NCBI GenBank assembly: GCA_022564635.1
Contig: JADFLA010000005.1
Span: 1 to 48,771 of the forward strand
Source of the DNA: Nanobdellota archaeon
GTDB taxonomy: Archaea > Nanobdellota > Nanobdellia > Woesearchaeales > GW2011-AR4
Direction: 5' to 3'
DNA: 48,771 nt
Shown: positions 1 to 7,910 of the stretch, one piece after another
How positions within the stretch are numbered: the first letter of the stretch is position 1
Layout of the letters: every line of letters starts with the position of its first letter
The notes under the pieces: model-generated
The model's database searches: none
The model's input: only the letters and a program-made list of their open reading frames with translations
What the model was told of the DNA's origin: nothing
Position numbers and translations under genes: made by a program

Positions 1-115
1 AAGATAAGATGCAGAAAACCACATCATAGAAATATTGTAACTTGTTTACTTGGATTAAAACACAACATTAAGACGTTACTTAGAGTTAAAGCTTTAATCT
101 TATTTTGTTATTTTC

Positions 116-137
116 GCACCAACCTCGGTTTTGGTGC
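116..137. repeat. Small inverted repeat downstream of the FHA gene
   Basis: GCACCAA (116-122) pairs perfectly with TTGGTGC (131-137) around an 8-base loop. It lies about 45 bases past the stop of the minus-strand FHA gene. There is no U-tract after it on the minus strand, so it is not a clear terminator. The rest of 1-182 is AT-rich and shows no gene. Confidence 0.4.
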
Positions 138-182
138 TATAAAACATCGAAATAAGTAATAATAAATTGAACAATCTTCCTA

Positions 183-1223
183 TTAGAAGTGTTTTACATC
201 TAAAGAAAAAATCTCTCCTGATGTTTTATGTTGGTATTTAGAGGCTTCTTTTAGTTTTCTTAGATTAAGTTTTTCAATTGAAATCATTGGCCCACCAGTC
301 AATGGTATATCTAAATAGGCTCCTGGCTCAAGTTGTGTCTGTTCAATTGGGTAACTTTTTGAATCCTCAGAACTAGGTGGACAGTATCCAGATCCATTCT
401 TACTCCCATTATCTTTATAGACAAAAAGGCCAGTGTCCCTATCAAATTTAATTTTACCATGATAAACAGAAGCCCCTCTACTAGGTACTACAATATCAGG
501 TTGATTTTTCCAACCTTTTTTCCCGATTGTATATTCCCTGTTAGGGTCAAGAGCATGCGAGGATATAACACCTAACCAGTCATCATATACGGTTATAGCA
601 ACTAAACCCCCATGATCTATACTATGTGCTCTTAATTCTTCAACAACATCATGAGGCACACGAGCTGTATCATTAGGATGTTGAATGCTATTCCCCTTAC
701 GTATGTGGACTAAAGGTGAAACTTGTTGTGTAAACATCGCACCATAGAATTTGCTGTAAGTATCTGTATCAAACAAATTGGGTGCTGAACCATCTGTATA
801 CAATTTCCACTTGAATTGTTTGTTAAGCTCTCTCACCATATCAATCATTTCTGTAATTCCTGTTGGATATATAACTATTTTATGTAAATAATCTCGATCC
901 CACACAGAGTTTGCAAAAGGTATAAATTTTGCATCAACACGAGGAAAAGCATCTAAAGCATTGATTACAGATTCTAAGGTCTCTGCCCTATGTTCTGGCT
1001 TTGGCTGAACAAAAATCTTATATGGATACTCATAATCCATAACAGGTGAATCACGAGAATCATCTCCAAAATTTTTGCTAAGAGTATTCCAAGATTCGTC
1101 ATTCCGATGCCATCCAGGGTTCGGCCATCCAGTGCTCCAATTATCAGGTAGATTATCCAAAATATAAGAGTGTTGTTTTATAAGTTCCTCTATTTGCTCT
1201 TCAGCTAAAGTAGTTTCCCCCAT
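183..1223 (-). CDS. FHA-domain protein with unknown N-terminal region
   Basis: 346 residues, cytosolic (no signal peptide or membrane segment). The C-terminal third reads as a forkhead-associated domain: YTIGKKGW near the start, then DIVVPSRGAS, YHGKI and DNGSKNGSGY, which match the FHA pattern of IG(R), (S)R, H and GS-NG strands that bind phosphothreonine peptides. The N-terminal two thirds (PYKIFVQPKPEHR, WDRDYLHKIVIY, YTDGSAPNLF) is not a family I can name with confidence. Its pattern of a K-x-F strand followed by R-D-x-(7)-Y faintly recalls the HopA1-like lyase-related domain, which is only a guess. A TATA-like TTTATATAG lies on the minus strand about 30 bases before the ATG. FHA domains imply a Ser/Thr kinase partner, none of which is visible here. 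A 12-base direct repeat brackets the gene. Confidence 0.75.
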   Translation of the reverse strand: MGETTLAEEQIEELIKQHSYILDNLPDNWSTGWPNPGWHRNDESWNTLSKNFGDDSRDSPVMDYEYPYKIFVQPKPEHRAETLESVINALDAFPRVDAKFIPFANSVWDRDYLHKIVIYPTGITEMIDMVRELNKQFKWKLYTDGSAPNLFDTDTYSKFYGAMFTQQVSPLVHIRKGNSIQHPNDTARVPHDVVEELRAHSIDHGGLVAITVYDDWLGVISSHALDPNREYTIGKKGWKNQPDIVVPSRGASVYHGKIKFDRDTGLFVYKDNGSKNGSGYCPPSSEDSKSYPIEQTQLEPGAYLDIPLTGGPMISIEKLNLRKLKEASKYQHKTSGEIFSLDVKHF

Positions 1224-1346
1224 AGGATAATTAACAGCAGAACTACTATATAAATCTTCCTATTTTTTACTATGTATAAGTAACAAATTTGAATACTTCC
1301 AAACCCAGAAAACTATATATAAAACCTATTTAAATAGCAAATATAC

Positions 1347-1778
1347 ATGAAAATAGAGAGATCAGCAGGTGCAATTGTGTTTATAAAGGAAAAAGAACCT
1401 ATATATCTGCTATTACATTATGAAGCAAAACACTGGGATTTCCCAAAAGGCAATATCGAAAAAGGAGAAAAAGATCAAGAAACAGTAAAAAGGGAGATAG
1501 AGGAAGAAACCGGAATCAAAGATATTGAAATTGTTAAAGATTTTAAGGAAAAAATTCAATATTATTTCAAATTTAAAGATGAGTTAATTAATAAAACAGT
1601 TATTTTCTACCTTGCAAAAACCAAAACAAAGCAAGTAAAACTATCCTTCGAGCACATAGGATCTGAATGGCTCCCTTACGATAAAGCAATTGAAAAATTA
1701 ACCTTTAAAAATGCAAAGGAAATATTAAAAAACGCAAACAATTTCTTAAAAACACATAAAACCTTGGATGATTTTTAA
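1347..1778 (+). CDS. Nudix hydrolase, Ap4A-hydrolase-like
   Basis: 143 residues, one Nudix domain. The Nudix box G-x5-E-x7-REUxEExGU is complete at residues 35-57 (GNIEKGE, then REIEEETGI), with E53 and E54 as the metal-binding pair. The preceding HWDFPKG is typical of asymmetric diadenosine tetraphosphate hydrolases, which cleave Ap4A to ATP and AMP; this substrate is inferred from the family. The promoter region contains the palindrome CTATTTAAATAG (1326-1337) about 10 bases before the ATG and a TATA-like TATATATAAA further up. The VIT1-like gene follows after 40 bases in the same direction but has its own TATA-like TTTTTAAATAA. Confidence 0.9.
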   Translation: MKIERSAGAIVFIKEKEPIYLLLHYEAKHWDFPKGNIEKGEKDQETVKREIEEETGIKDIEIVKDFKEKIQYYFKFKDELINKTVIFYLAKTKTKQVKLSFEHIGSEWLPYDKAIEKLTFKNAKEILKNANNFLKTHKTLDDF

Positions 1779-1818
1779 AACAATATCTTTTTAAATAACT
1801 AATGTCTTTATAATAATC

Positions 1819-2607
1819 ATGAAAAGAATAGAAAAAGCCAGAGCAGCTTTTGAATCTAAAGACATAGAAGCAACAAAGAAGGCACATTCAGCTAAAGCTT
1901 TAAAGGCTGCTGCAGAGCATCACAAAACTACTGGATCTTATGTAGGTGATTTTGTTTATGGAGCTATAGATGGCTCTGTAACCACGTTTGCAGTTGTTTC
2001 TGGAGTTGTAGGTGCATCATTATCTGCAAATATTGTAATAATTCTAGGCCTTGCAAACCTTATTGCTGATGGATTTTCTATGGCTGTTGGTAACTACTTA
2101 AGCTCAAAATCCAATATAGAATTTATAGAAAGAGAAAGAAAGAGAGAAGAATGGGAAATAGAAAATTATCCTAAAGGAGAAGTAGAAGAAATAAGAGAGA
2201 TATATAGAAAAAAAGGTTTCAAAGGAAAAAATTTGGAGAATGCAGTAAAAACAATAATCTCTAATAAAGAAGTTTGGATAGACACAATGATGAAGAATGA
2301 ACTTAATCTTATTGAAGACAAAACTTCCCCTGTAAAAAAAGGGGCAGTCACATTCGTATCATTTGCTTTAGTTGGATTTATACCATTAATACCTTATTTC
2401 CTATCCTTTTTTTCTGAAACAATAAAAGCATCAGTTTTTCAACTTTCAGTTATCATGACATTTATTGCTTTCTTCTTTATCGGCTCTGCAAAAGTTTATG
2501 TCACCAAAAAGAACTGGTTAATTAGTGGTTTAGAAACATTATTAGTAGGAGGAGCAGCAGCAATAATTGCTTATGGTATTGGGTATTTCTTGAGAGGATT
2601 GGCGTAA
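1819..2607 (+). CDS. VIT1/CCC1-family Fe2+/Mn2+ transporter
   Basis: 262 residues. TM1 begins DFVYGAIDGSVTTFAVVSG and TM2 contains NLIADGFSMAVGNYLSSKS, the two signature helices of the VIT1/CCC1 family. A Glu-rich soluble stretch follows (about residues 95-150, EREEWEIE..GEVEEIREIY), corresponding to the family's cytoplasmic metal-binding domain, then three more membrane helices (about 175-260). The family exports Fe2+ or Mn2+ from the cytosol, and in cells without vacuoles it is thought to relieve metal excess. The basic N-terminal tail of about 40 residues is cytosolic. Length and helix count are normal. Confidence 0.92.
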   Translation: MKRIEKARAAFESKDIEATKKAHSAKALKAAAEHHKTTGSYVGDFVYGAIDGSVTTFAVVSGVVGASLSANIVIILGLANLIADGFSMAVGNYLSSKSNIEFIERERKREEWEIENYPKGEVEEIREIYRKKGFKGKNLENAVKTIISNKEVWIDTMMKNELNLIEDKTSPVKKGAVTFVSFALVGFIPLIPYFLSFFSETIKASVFQLSVIMTFIAFFFIGSAKVYVTKKNWLISGLETLLVGGAAAIIAYGIGYFLRGLA

Positions 2608-2667
2608 GCTTATGAAAAAAGAAATTTCCATTCGGAATATTAAAAAAACTTAAGCATGAAATGGTAT

Positions 2668-3789
2668 TTATGAAAATTTCCTAACAAAATCCTCTAATCC
2701 CATTTCTAATATATTATGATATTTATGATCTCTTAAAAATTCTTGGATTCTATCGAAACTTCCACCACCAACATCAACGTCACTAGTCATATAAGCGAAT
2801 GTTGTAACCGAATCATGGTCTTCTTCAGTTCCAGTTAATTTACTATTTACAACTCTTGCTAAATTTTCATCTAAACCTCTGGCTTTAGTATATGCTCCAT
2901 ATTCTTCTTTTTTAACATTTCCCAATTGTCTTTCTACAGCTTGTGCTTTTCTTTGTATCAATTCACTGCATATTCTTTCGACACCCTCTTTGTCACTAGC
3001 GTAATATGCAGTATCTAATTCTTTTCTTAAATCTGAGTCAAAAATCTTTCTATGCTCAGTAGAAGCTACTTCCCATATTGCTCTATCATTGCCAATTCTT
3101 CTTACAAAATCTCCATAAGATGTTTGTTCACCCATTATTTGATGTGAAGTTTCATGAACATTTGTTGGTACTAAATGGTGTCTTCTTATTTCTCTATCTC
3201 TTGCATATCTTTGAGACATATTTAATACCATTTGAACAAATTGTGGGTCATTGACAACTTCACTTTCTTGATGTCCATCAACTAACTCTTTCCCTATACT
3301 CTGTAAATAAATTATAAATCTATCTAAAGGAGAATATAAATCAGAATTTTGTTGCAATTTCTCATAGAGTTCTTGAGATTCATCTTTAAAAGCAGATTCT
3401 ATTGATGTTGCTAATGGTGTTCCTAAATATCTCTTTGCTACAGGTTTTGCTATATCAGGAAATTTATCTTTTCCATCTCCATAACCAAAAGTTTCTAATT
3501 CTATAGGAATATCAAATGGGTTTATACGAACAACATACCTTCCATTAGTATAGTGGTAACCACCTTCAACAGCAATTCCTAACTCTTTATCTTTACCAAT
3601 TCCCTCTATTTGAACATTATATGTTCCAGGATCTACGTCTTCAGGTGCATAAAGTCTTTTGACTTCTCCAAGTATTCCTGCTACAGGTAATCTCAAAGAT
3701 TCTGGACCACTATAAGAACTAATTAAACCTGCTGACTTTCTTTCATTTAGTCTATCAGATACAATTCCAAATGGATTTCGAAATCTCAT
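2668..3789 (-). CDS. Unknown protein with HExxH (zincin-like) motif
   Basis: About 373 residues from the chosen start. The motif HHLVPTNVHETSHQIMGE contains HETSH, a match to the HExxH zinc-peptidase signature; a candidate third ligand is a downstream Glu (IWEVASTEH or later), not certain. There is no signal peptide, so it would act in the cytosol. An upstream GTG at 3816 is in frame, but the TATA-like TTTATATAC lies only about 10 bases before it; the ATG at 3789 (MRFRNPFG) is at the right distance and is preferred. The architecture (N-terminal beta-rich part with GTYNVQIEG, helical C-terminus) is not one I recognise. Peptidase function is inference from one motif. Confidence 0.6.
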   Translation of the reverse strand: MRFRNPFGIVSDRLNERKSAGLISSYSGPESLRLPVAGILGEVKRLYAPEDVDPGTYNVQIEGIGKDKELGIAVEGGYHYTNGRYVVRINPFDIPIELETFGYGDGKDKFPDIAKPVAKRYLGTPLATSIESAFKDESQELYEKLQQNSDLYSPLDRFIIYLQSIGKELVDGHQESEVVNDPQFVQMVLNMSQRYARDREIRRHHLVPTNVHETSHQIMGEQTSYGDFVRRIGNDRAIWEVASTEHRKIFDSDLRKELDTAYYASDKEGVERICSELIQRKAQAVERQLGNVKKEEYGAYTKARGLDENLARVVNSKLTGTEEDHDSVTTFAYMTSDVDVGGGSFDRIQEFLRDHKYHNILEMGLEDFVRKFS

Positions 3790-3949
3790 TTTATCACTAC
3801 TATTTAATGGTATCACTAGTATATAAATCTTTCGTTTTTTAAGTACTCAAATCAGTTTGGAAATTTCTAACTAAAGTACAGTTAATCACCAAACCCTTCT
3901 TACTTTTAAACCCTTTAGTTTCTCAAAGATAACCTTTAGGTAAAAATTC

Positions 3950-4046
3950 CAACAACATGGCGGTGGCGAGGCGGGGGTTGTCCCCTTCGGGGTGCCGAGT
4001 AGGGCAAATTGCGAAGCAATTTAACCGTCACCTGCCTTTGTTGTTG
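3950..4046 (+). ncRNA. GC-rich structured element, candidate noncoding RNA or repeat
   Basis: A roughly 90-base GC-rich island sits alone in the AT-rich 300-base gap between a HExxH gene and polX. It folds well on paper: CAACAACA (3950-3957) pairs with TGTTGTTG (4039-4046); GGC (3959-3961) with GCC (4034-4036); GGTGGCG (3962-3968) with CGTCACC (4026-4032); inside are CCCC-TTCG-GGGG and the perfect hairpin AAATTGC-GAA-GCAATTT, leaving a multi-branch junction. I could not match it to RNase P, SRP, 5S or a known riboswitch. Strand is unproven since the stems are symmetrical. It may instead be an interspersed palindromic repeat. No gene overlaps it. Confidence 0.55.
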
Positions 4047-4116
4047 TTGTAATTTTTAATTGAATATTTAAAAAATACACAAAATATTATAAATTAGTAA
4101 AATTATAGACTTCAAA

Positions 4117-5832
4117 ATGAAAAACCACGAAGTAGCAGAGCTACTAAGGAATATAGCACAACTTCTAGAAATAAAAAACGAGCTAATTTTTAGGATAAGA
4201 GCATATGAAAAAGCAGCTTTAGTTATTGAAAACCTAGATGAAGATATAGAAGATGTGTGGAAACAAGGCAAACTAGAGGATATACCTGGAGTTGGAGAAG
4301 CACTAACAAAAAAAATAAGTGAATTTCTTGAAACAGGTAAATTAGAGTATTATGAAAAACTAAAGAAACAAGTCCCTGTTAATATGGAAGAATTAGGTAA
4401 AGTTGCTGGTTTAGGACCAAAAACTATAATGAAGCTATACAAGGAATTAAATGTAAAAAATCTAAAAGATCTGGAAAAAGCAGCTAAACAAAAGAAAATT
4501 GAAAATATTGAAGGCCTTGGAGAAACAGTTGAAGAAAACATATTAAAAAGCATCGAATTTGCAAAATCAACTGGTAACAGATTTCTATTAGGAACTGCCT
4601 TGGATATTGCAGAAGACATTAAAGATATATTAAAAAAATTTAAAGAAGTCAATAATGTTGAGATTGGAGGATCTTTAAGGAGAAGAAAAGAAACTATAGG
4701 AGATATTGATATTCTTATTACATCAAAAAATCCAGCAAAAGTGATAGATTTCTTTACAAAAATGGATGATGTAGAAGATGTCTTGGCAAAAGGTCCTACA
4801 AAAAGCTCTGTAAGGCTTAAAGAAGGCTTGCAAGCGGACTTAAGGGTATTGCCAGAAAAAATTTATGGTGCAGCTTTACTATATTTTACAGGCAGCAAAC
4901 AACATAACATTGTTCTAAGAAAAATTGCAATAAAGAAAAGAATGAAATTATCCGAATATGGAGTTTTTAATAAAAAAACAAACAAATTATTGGCTGGAAA
5001 AACTGAGGAAGAATGTTATAAGAAATTAGGACTAAGATACATAGAACCTGAAATAAGAGAGGATGGAGGAGAAATAGAGCTAGCAATGAAAAATAAATTA
5101 CCAAAACTTATTGGCTATAATGATTTGAAAGGAGATTTACAGATGCATACAAAATATTCCGATGGCAACAATACCATAATGGAAATGGCATTAGCATCAA
5201 AAAAACTTGGTCATGAATATATTTGCATAACAGATCATGTTGGAGAAACTTTTAAGATTACAAATTCATTAAATGAAAAAAGAATAAAGAAGCAAAGAAT
5301 AGAAATCAATATGGTAAATAAAAAGTTGAAAGGTATTGTTATTTTACAGGGTGGTGAAGTGAATATTAGGGATAATGGGAGTCTTGATTTAAAAGATAAT
5401 GTACTTAAAGAACTTGACATTGTTTTAGCTGCCATACACTCTGGCTTCAAAAATCCAAAAGAAAAAATCAATAAAAGAATAATTAGAGCAATGGAAAATC
5501 CTAATGTTGATATTATAGCTCATCCTTCTGGCAGATTAATTAATCAAAGACCAGCAATAGAATGGGATTTTGACGAAATTCTGGAAAAAGCAAGGCAGAC
5601 AAAAACTGTTTTAGAAGTAAATGCTTCCCAGGAAAGGCTAGATTTGAAAGATGTTCATGTAAGTGCAGCAGTAAAAGCTAAAGTTAAACTTTCAATAGGA
5701 ACTGATTCCCATGAAACTGATCAGCTAAGAAATTATAAATTAGGAATAGCAACCGCAAGAAGAGGCTGGGCAGCAAAAAAAGATGTAATTAATACTTATT
5801 CTGTTAAGGATATGTTAAAGTTGTTGAAATAA
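4117..5832 (+). CDS. polX: DNA polymerase X family with C-terminal PHP domain
   Basis: 571 residues with the standard bacterial/archaeal PolX layout. The N-terminal 8-kDa-like domain carries helix-hairpin-helix motifs (IPGVGEALTKK, VAGLGPKTIMK, IEGLGETVEEN). The nucleotidyl-transfer site is GGSLRRRKETIGDIDIL, with the DxD pair in GDIDIL and a third Asp in LQADLRV. The PHP domain (from about 336) has all metal-site motifs: DLQMHTKYSDG, ITDH, GGEVNI, AAIHSG, IAHPSG, EVNAS, GTDSHE. Known members fill short gaps in base-excision repair, and the PHP part gives 3'-exonuclease/3'-end processing. It converges with adk, ending one base before the adk stop. Confidence 0.95.
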   Translation: MKNHEVAELLRNIAQLLEIKNELIFRIRAYEKAALVIENLDEDIEDVWKQGKLEDIPGVGEALTKKISEFLETGKLEYYEKLKKQVPVNMEELGKVAGLGPKTIMKLYKELNVKNLKDLEKAAKQKKIENIEGLGETVEENILKSIEFAKSTGNRFLLGTALDIAEDIKDILKKFKEVNNVEIGGSLRRRKETIGDIDILITSKNPAKVIDFFTKMDDVEDVLAKGPTKSSVRLKEGLQADLRVLPEKIYGAALLYFTGSKQHNIVLRKIAIKKRMKLSEYGVFNKKTNKLLAGKTEEECYKKLGLRYIEPEIREDGGEIELAMKNKLPKLIGYNDLKGDLQMHTKYSDGNNTIMEMALASKKLGHEYICITDHVGETFKITNSLNEKRIKKQRIEINMVNKKLKGIVILQGGEVNIRDNGSLDLKDNVLKELDIVLAAIHSGFKNPKEKINKRIIRAMENPNVDIIAHPSGRLINQRPAIEWDFDEILEKARQTKTVLEVNASQERLDLKDVHVSAAVKAKVKLSIGTDSHETDQLRNYKLGIATARRGWAAKKDVINTYSVKDMLKLLK

Positions 5833-5833
5833 A

Positions 5834-6457
5834 TCAAGAAACAGCCTTTAGCACCAACTCAAACTCTTCTTCAGGTGTTCCAGAACCATCAACATCAACA
5901 ATTAAATCTTTTTCTTTATAATAATTTATCAAAGGCTCTGTTTTCTCTCTGTAAACTTTTAATCTTTCTTTAATAGCCTCTGGTTTGTCATCTTCTCTTT
6001 GATTTAAAATTCCAGAGCATTTATCACAAAAACCTTCCCTATTGGGTTTTATAAAATCAAGATGATAAATAAAGCCGCATTTGCTGCATACTCTTCTCCT
6101 GCTTATTCTTTCTACAATAACTTCATCACTTGCTTGTATATTTACAACTTTGTCAATTTTAATATCTTTAATTTCTTCTGCCTGATTTATAGTTCTTGGA
6201 AATCCATCCAAAATAAATCCATTTTTACAGTCATCATTTTGTAGTTTTTCCTTAATCATCTCTATAACAACATCATCCGGAACCAATAATCCTCTATCCA
6301 TCAAAGATTTAGCTTTTACTCCTAACTCTGTTTTCTGAGCAACATTTTCCCTCAACATATCACCCGTAGCTATGTGTGGAATTCCTAGCTTTTTGCTTAG
6401 CTTTCCTGCAGCAGTTCCTTTTCCAATGCCTGGTGGTCCTAATAACACAATATTCAT
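5834..6457 (-). CDS. adk: Adenylate kinase, zinc-LID type
   Basis: About 207 residues. P-loop LLGPPGIGKGTAAGK at the N-terminus, ATGDMLRE and DGFPRT for AMP binding, and a LID domain with four cysteines (CSKCG ... CDKCSG) typical of zinc-binding bacterial-type adenylate kinases. It interconverts ATP + AMP with 2 ADP. The ATG at 6457 is preferred over an in-frame TTG at 6466 because it lies one base after the upstream stop (TAG-A-ATG), implying translational coupling with the helical protein before it. The bacterial type, rather than the archaeal AdkA trimer form, points to transfer or DPANN-style gene content. Confidence 0.95.
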   Translation of the reverse strand: MNIVLLGPPGIGKGTAAGKLSKKLGIPHIATGDMLRENVAQKTELGVKAKSLMDRGLLVPDDVVIEMIKEKLQNDDCKNGFILDGFPRTINQAEEIKDIKIDKVVNIQASDEVIVERISRRRVCSKCGFIYHLDFIKPNREGFCDKCSGILNQREDDKPEAIKERLKVYREKTEPLINYYKEKDLIVDVDGSGTPEEEFELVLKAVS

Positions 6458-6458
6458 T

Positions 6459-6926
6459 CTAACCAAAGTATCCTAGATCTTCTTCGATAGTTGATTCTTT
6501 TTCCCAAGAATCTTTCATTTTATTTAAGAAATCTAATAACTCTTTTTTCATAATCAACCATTCATTAAAGAAACCATTTAAAAAATCTGCCTGTTTTTTC
6601 TCATCACTACTTAAAATTAATTCTATAATATTTCTGTTAGTTTTCATTAATTTTTTGAATAAATTGTACATATCATTTTTTTCATCATCAGAAAAATACC
6701 TTACCTCATACATACTGCTTAATGAAGAAGCATCAGGATGCACTAAATTTCCAATAACTTCGATATAAAATTCCAGCTTTTCTTCTATCCTTCTTAATAC
6801 ATTCCTAATAAGAAATCTAGTATTTTCTAAATTACTTATTTCAAACTCCGAATCTATTTCTTTAAATTTTGGTAATTTAAATTTCTTGCTTAGTTTATTG
6901 TATTCTTTCTCTATTTCATTAACCAT
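6459..6926 (-). CDS. Conserved-looking helical hypothetical protein, coupled to adk
   Basis: 155 residues, almost entirely charged and helical, no membrane segment and no signal peptide; no family recognised. It starts its own transcript: a TATA-like TTCTATATAAAATCC lies within the end of the upstream map gene. Its stop is separated from the adk ATG by one base, so the two proteins are probably made from the same mRNA. Motifs such as VIGNLVHPDASSLSS might mark the functional surface, but nothing catalytic is evident. Confidence 0.75.
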   Translation of the reverse strand: MVNEIEKEYNKLSKKFKLPKFKEIDSEFEISNLENTRFLIRNVLRRIEEKLEFYIEVIGNLVHPDASSLSSMYEVRYFSDDEKNDMYNLFKKLMKTNRNIIELILSSDEKKQADFLNGFFNEWLIMKKELLDFLNKMKDSWEKESTIEEDLGYFG

Positions 6927-6981
6927 GTAGAATTTGGTATTTAATAGGGGTATTTATGCTTTGTGGATTTTATATAGAATT

Positions 6982-7872
6982 CTAATTCGTAGTCAAAACA
7001 ACAACACTGCCATCATCATCAATTAAAATAGAATGCTCTGCTTGAGAGATCATACCTTTGTCTTTGTCTGCTAACGGTGGATGTGCATGCAACATTCCTA
7101 ATTGTCCCATTTCTTTTAATGCATATTTTGCTTTACCACCAAATTTCCTTGTAAGCCATCTTGTTGTAAAAGGTAAATTATCATAACCTTCAATTTCCTT
7201 AAGAACTTGTCTTGTTATTGGATTTCTTACAGGTTTTTTATTGCTTAATTCGAAAACTGTTGCAGTTCCAGAATCCTGTACAATACCAGCCCCAGTGCTG
7301 GCAAACGGTTCAACAGCAAAAACCATTCCTTTATCTATTTTTGTTTTATCTCCATTATCAAAATTTGGAATATTTGGTTTTGTATGCACTTCATATTTTC
7401 CTAAACCATGTCCGGATAAATTTTTCACAGGAGCAAAATTATAGTTTTGTATTGTTTCTTGTATTACTTTTCCAATCTCACCCAAAGTGATTCCAGGTTT
7501 TATTATTTTTACAGCATTATCCAAAGCCTCTTCTGCGGCTTTTATTAAATCTGAATATTTTCCAGATAAATCAACTGTAACAGCAGTATCTCCGATAAAG
7601 CCATCAACATGCACACCAACATCCAAACAAACTAATTGATCAGAAAAAATAGTTTTATCCTCATCATCCGGACAGTAATGTGCAGCAATATGGTTGCATG
7701 ATATTTGCGCAGGAAATGCTGGCTTGCCACCTAATTCCTGAATTTTTTCCTCTATTTTATCTAAAACGTCTATCATAGAAGTATTCTTTATAACTAAACC
7801 TTTCCCATATTCTCTAATCTGTGCAGCTATTTTCCCTGCTTGTTTATATTTTTCAATTTCTTCTTTGTCCAT
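6982..7872 (-). CDS. map: Methionine aminopeptidase, type II
   Basis: 296 residues. The five metal ligands of the pita-bread fold are visible: Asp in LDVGVHVDGFIGDTAV (two Asp), His in LSGHGLGKYEVH, Glu in FAVEPFAS and Glu in SQAEHSIL. The insertion between the last two ligands (NPITRQVL to GMLHAHPP) is the type II hallmark of archaea and eukaryotes. It removes the initiator Met from nascent proteins with a small second residue. A TATA-like AAAATTATAAATC precedes the ATG by about 25 bases. Monocistronic or weakly linked to the next gene. Confidence 0.95.
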   Translation of the reverse strand: MDKEEIEKYKQAGKIAAQIREYGKGLVIKNTSMIDVLDKIEEKIQELGGKPAFPAQISCNHIAAHYCPDDEDKTIFSDQLVCLDVGVHVDGFIGDTAVTVDLSGKYSDLIKAAEEALDNAVKIIKPGITLGEIGKVIQETIQNYNFAPVKNLSGHGLGKYEVHTKPNIPNFDNGDKTKIDKGMVFAVEPFASTGAGIVQDSGTATVFELSNKKPVRNPITRQVLKEIEGYDNLPFTTRWLTRKFGGKAKYALKEMGQLGMLHAHPPLADKDKGMISQAEHSILIDDDGSVVVLTTN

Positions 7873-7910
7873 GGAATTAGAGATTTAACCTTGATTTATA
7901 ATTTTAACGA

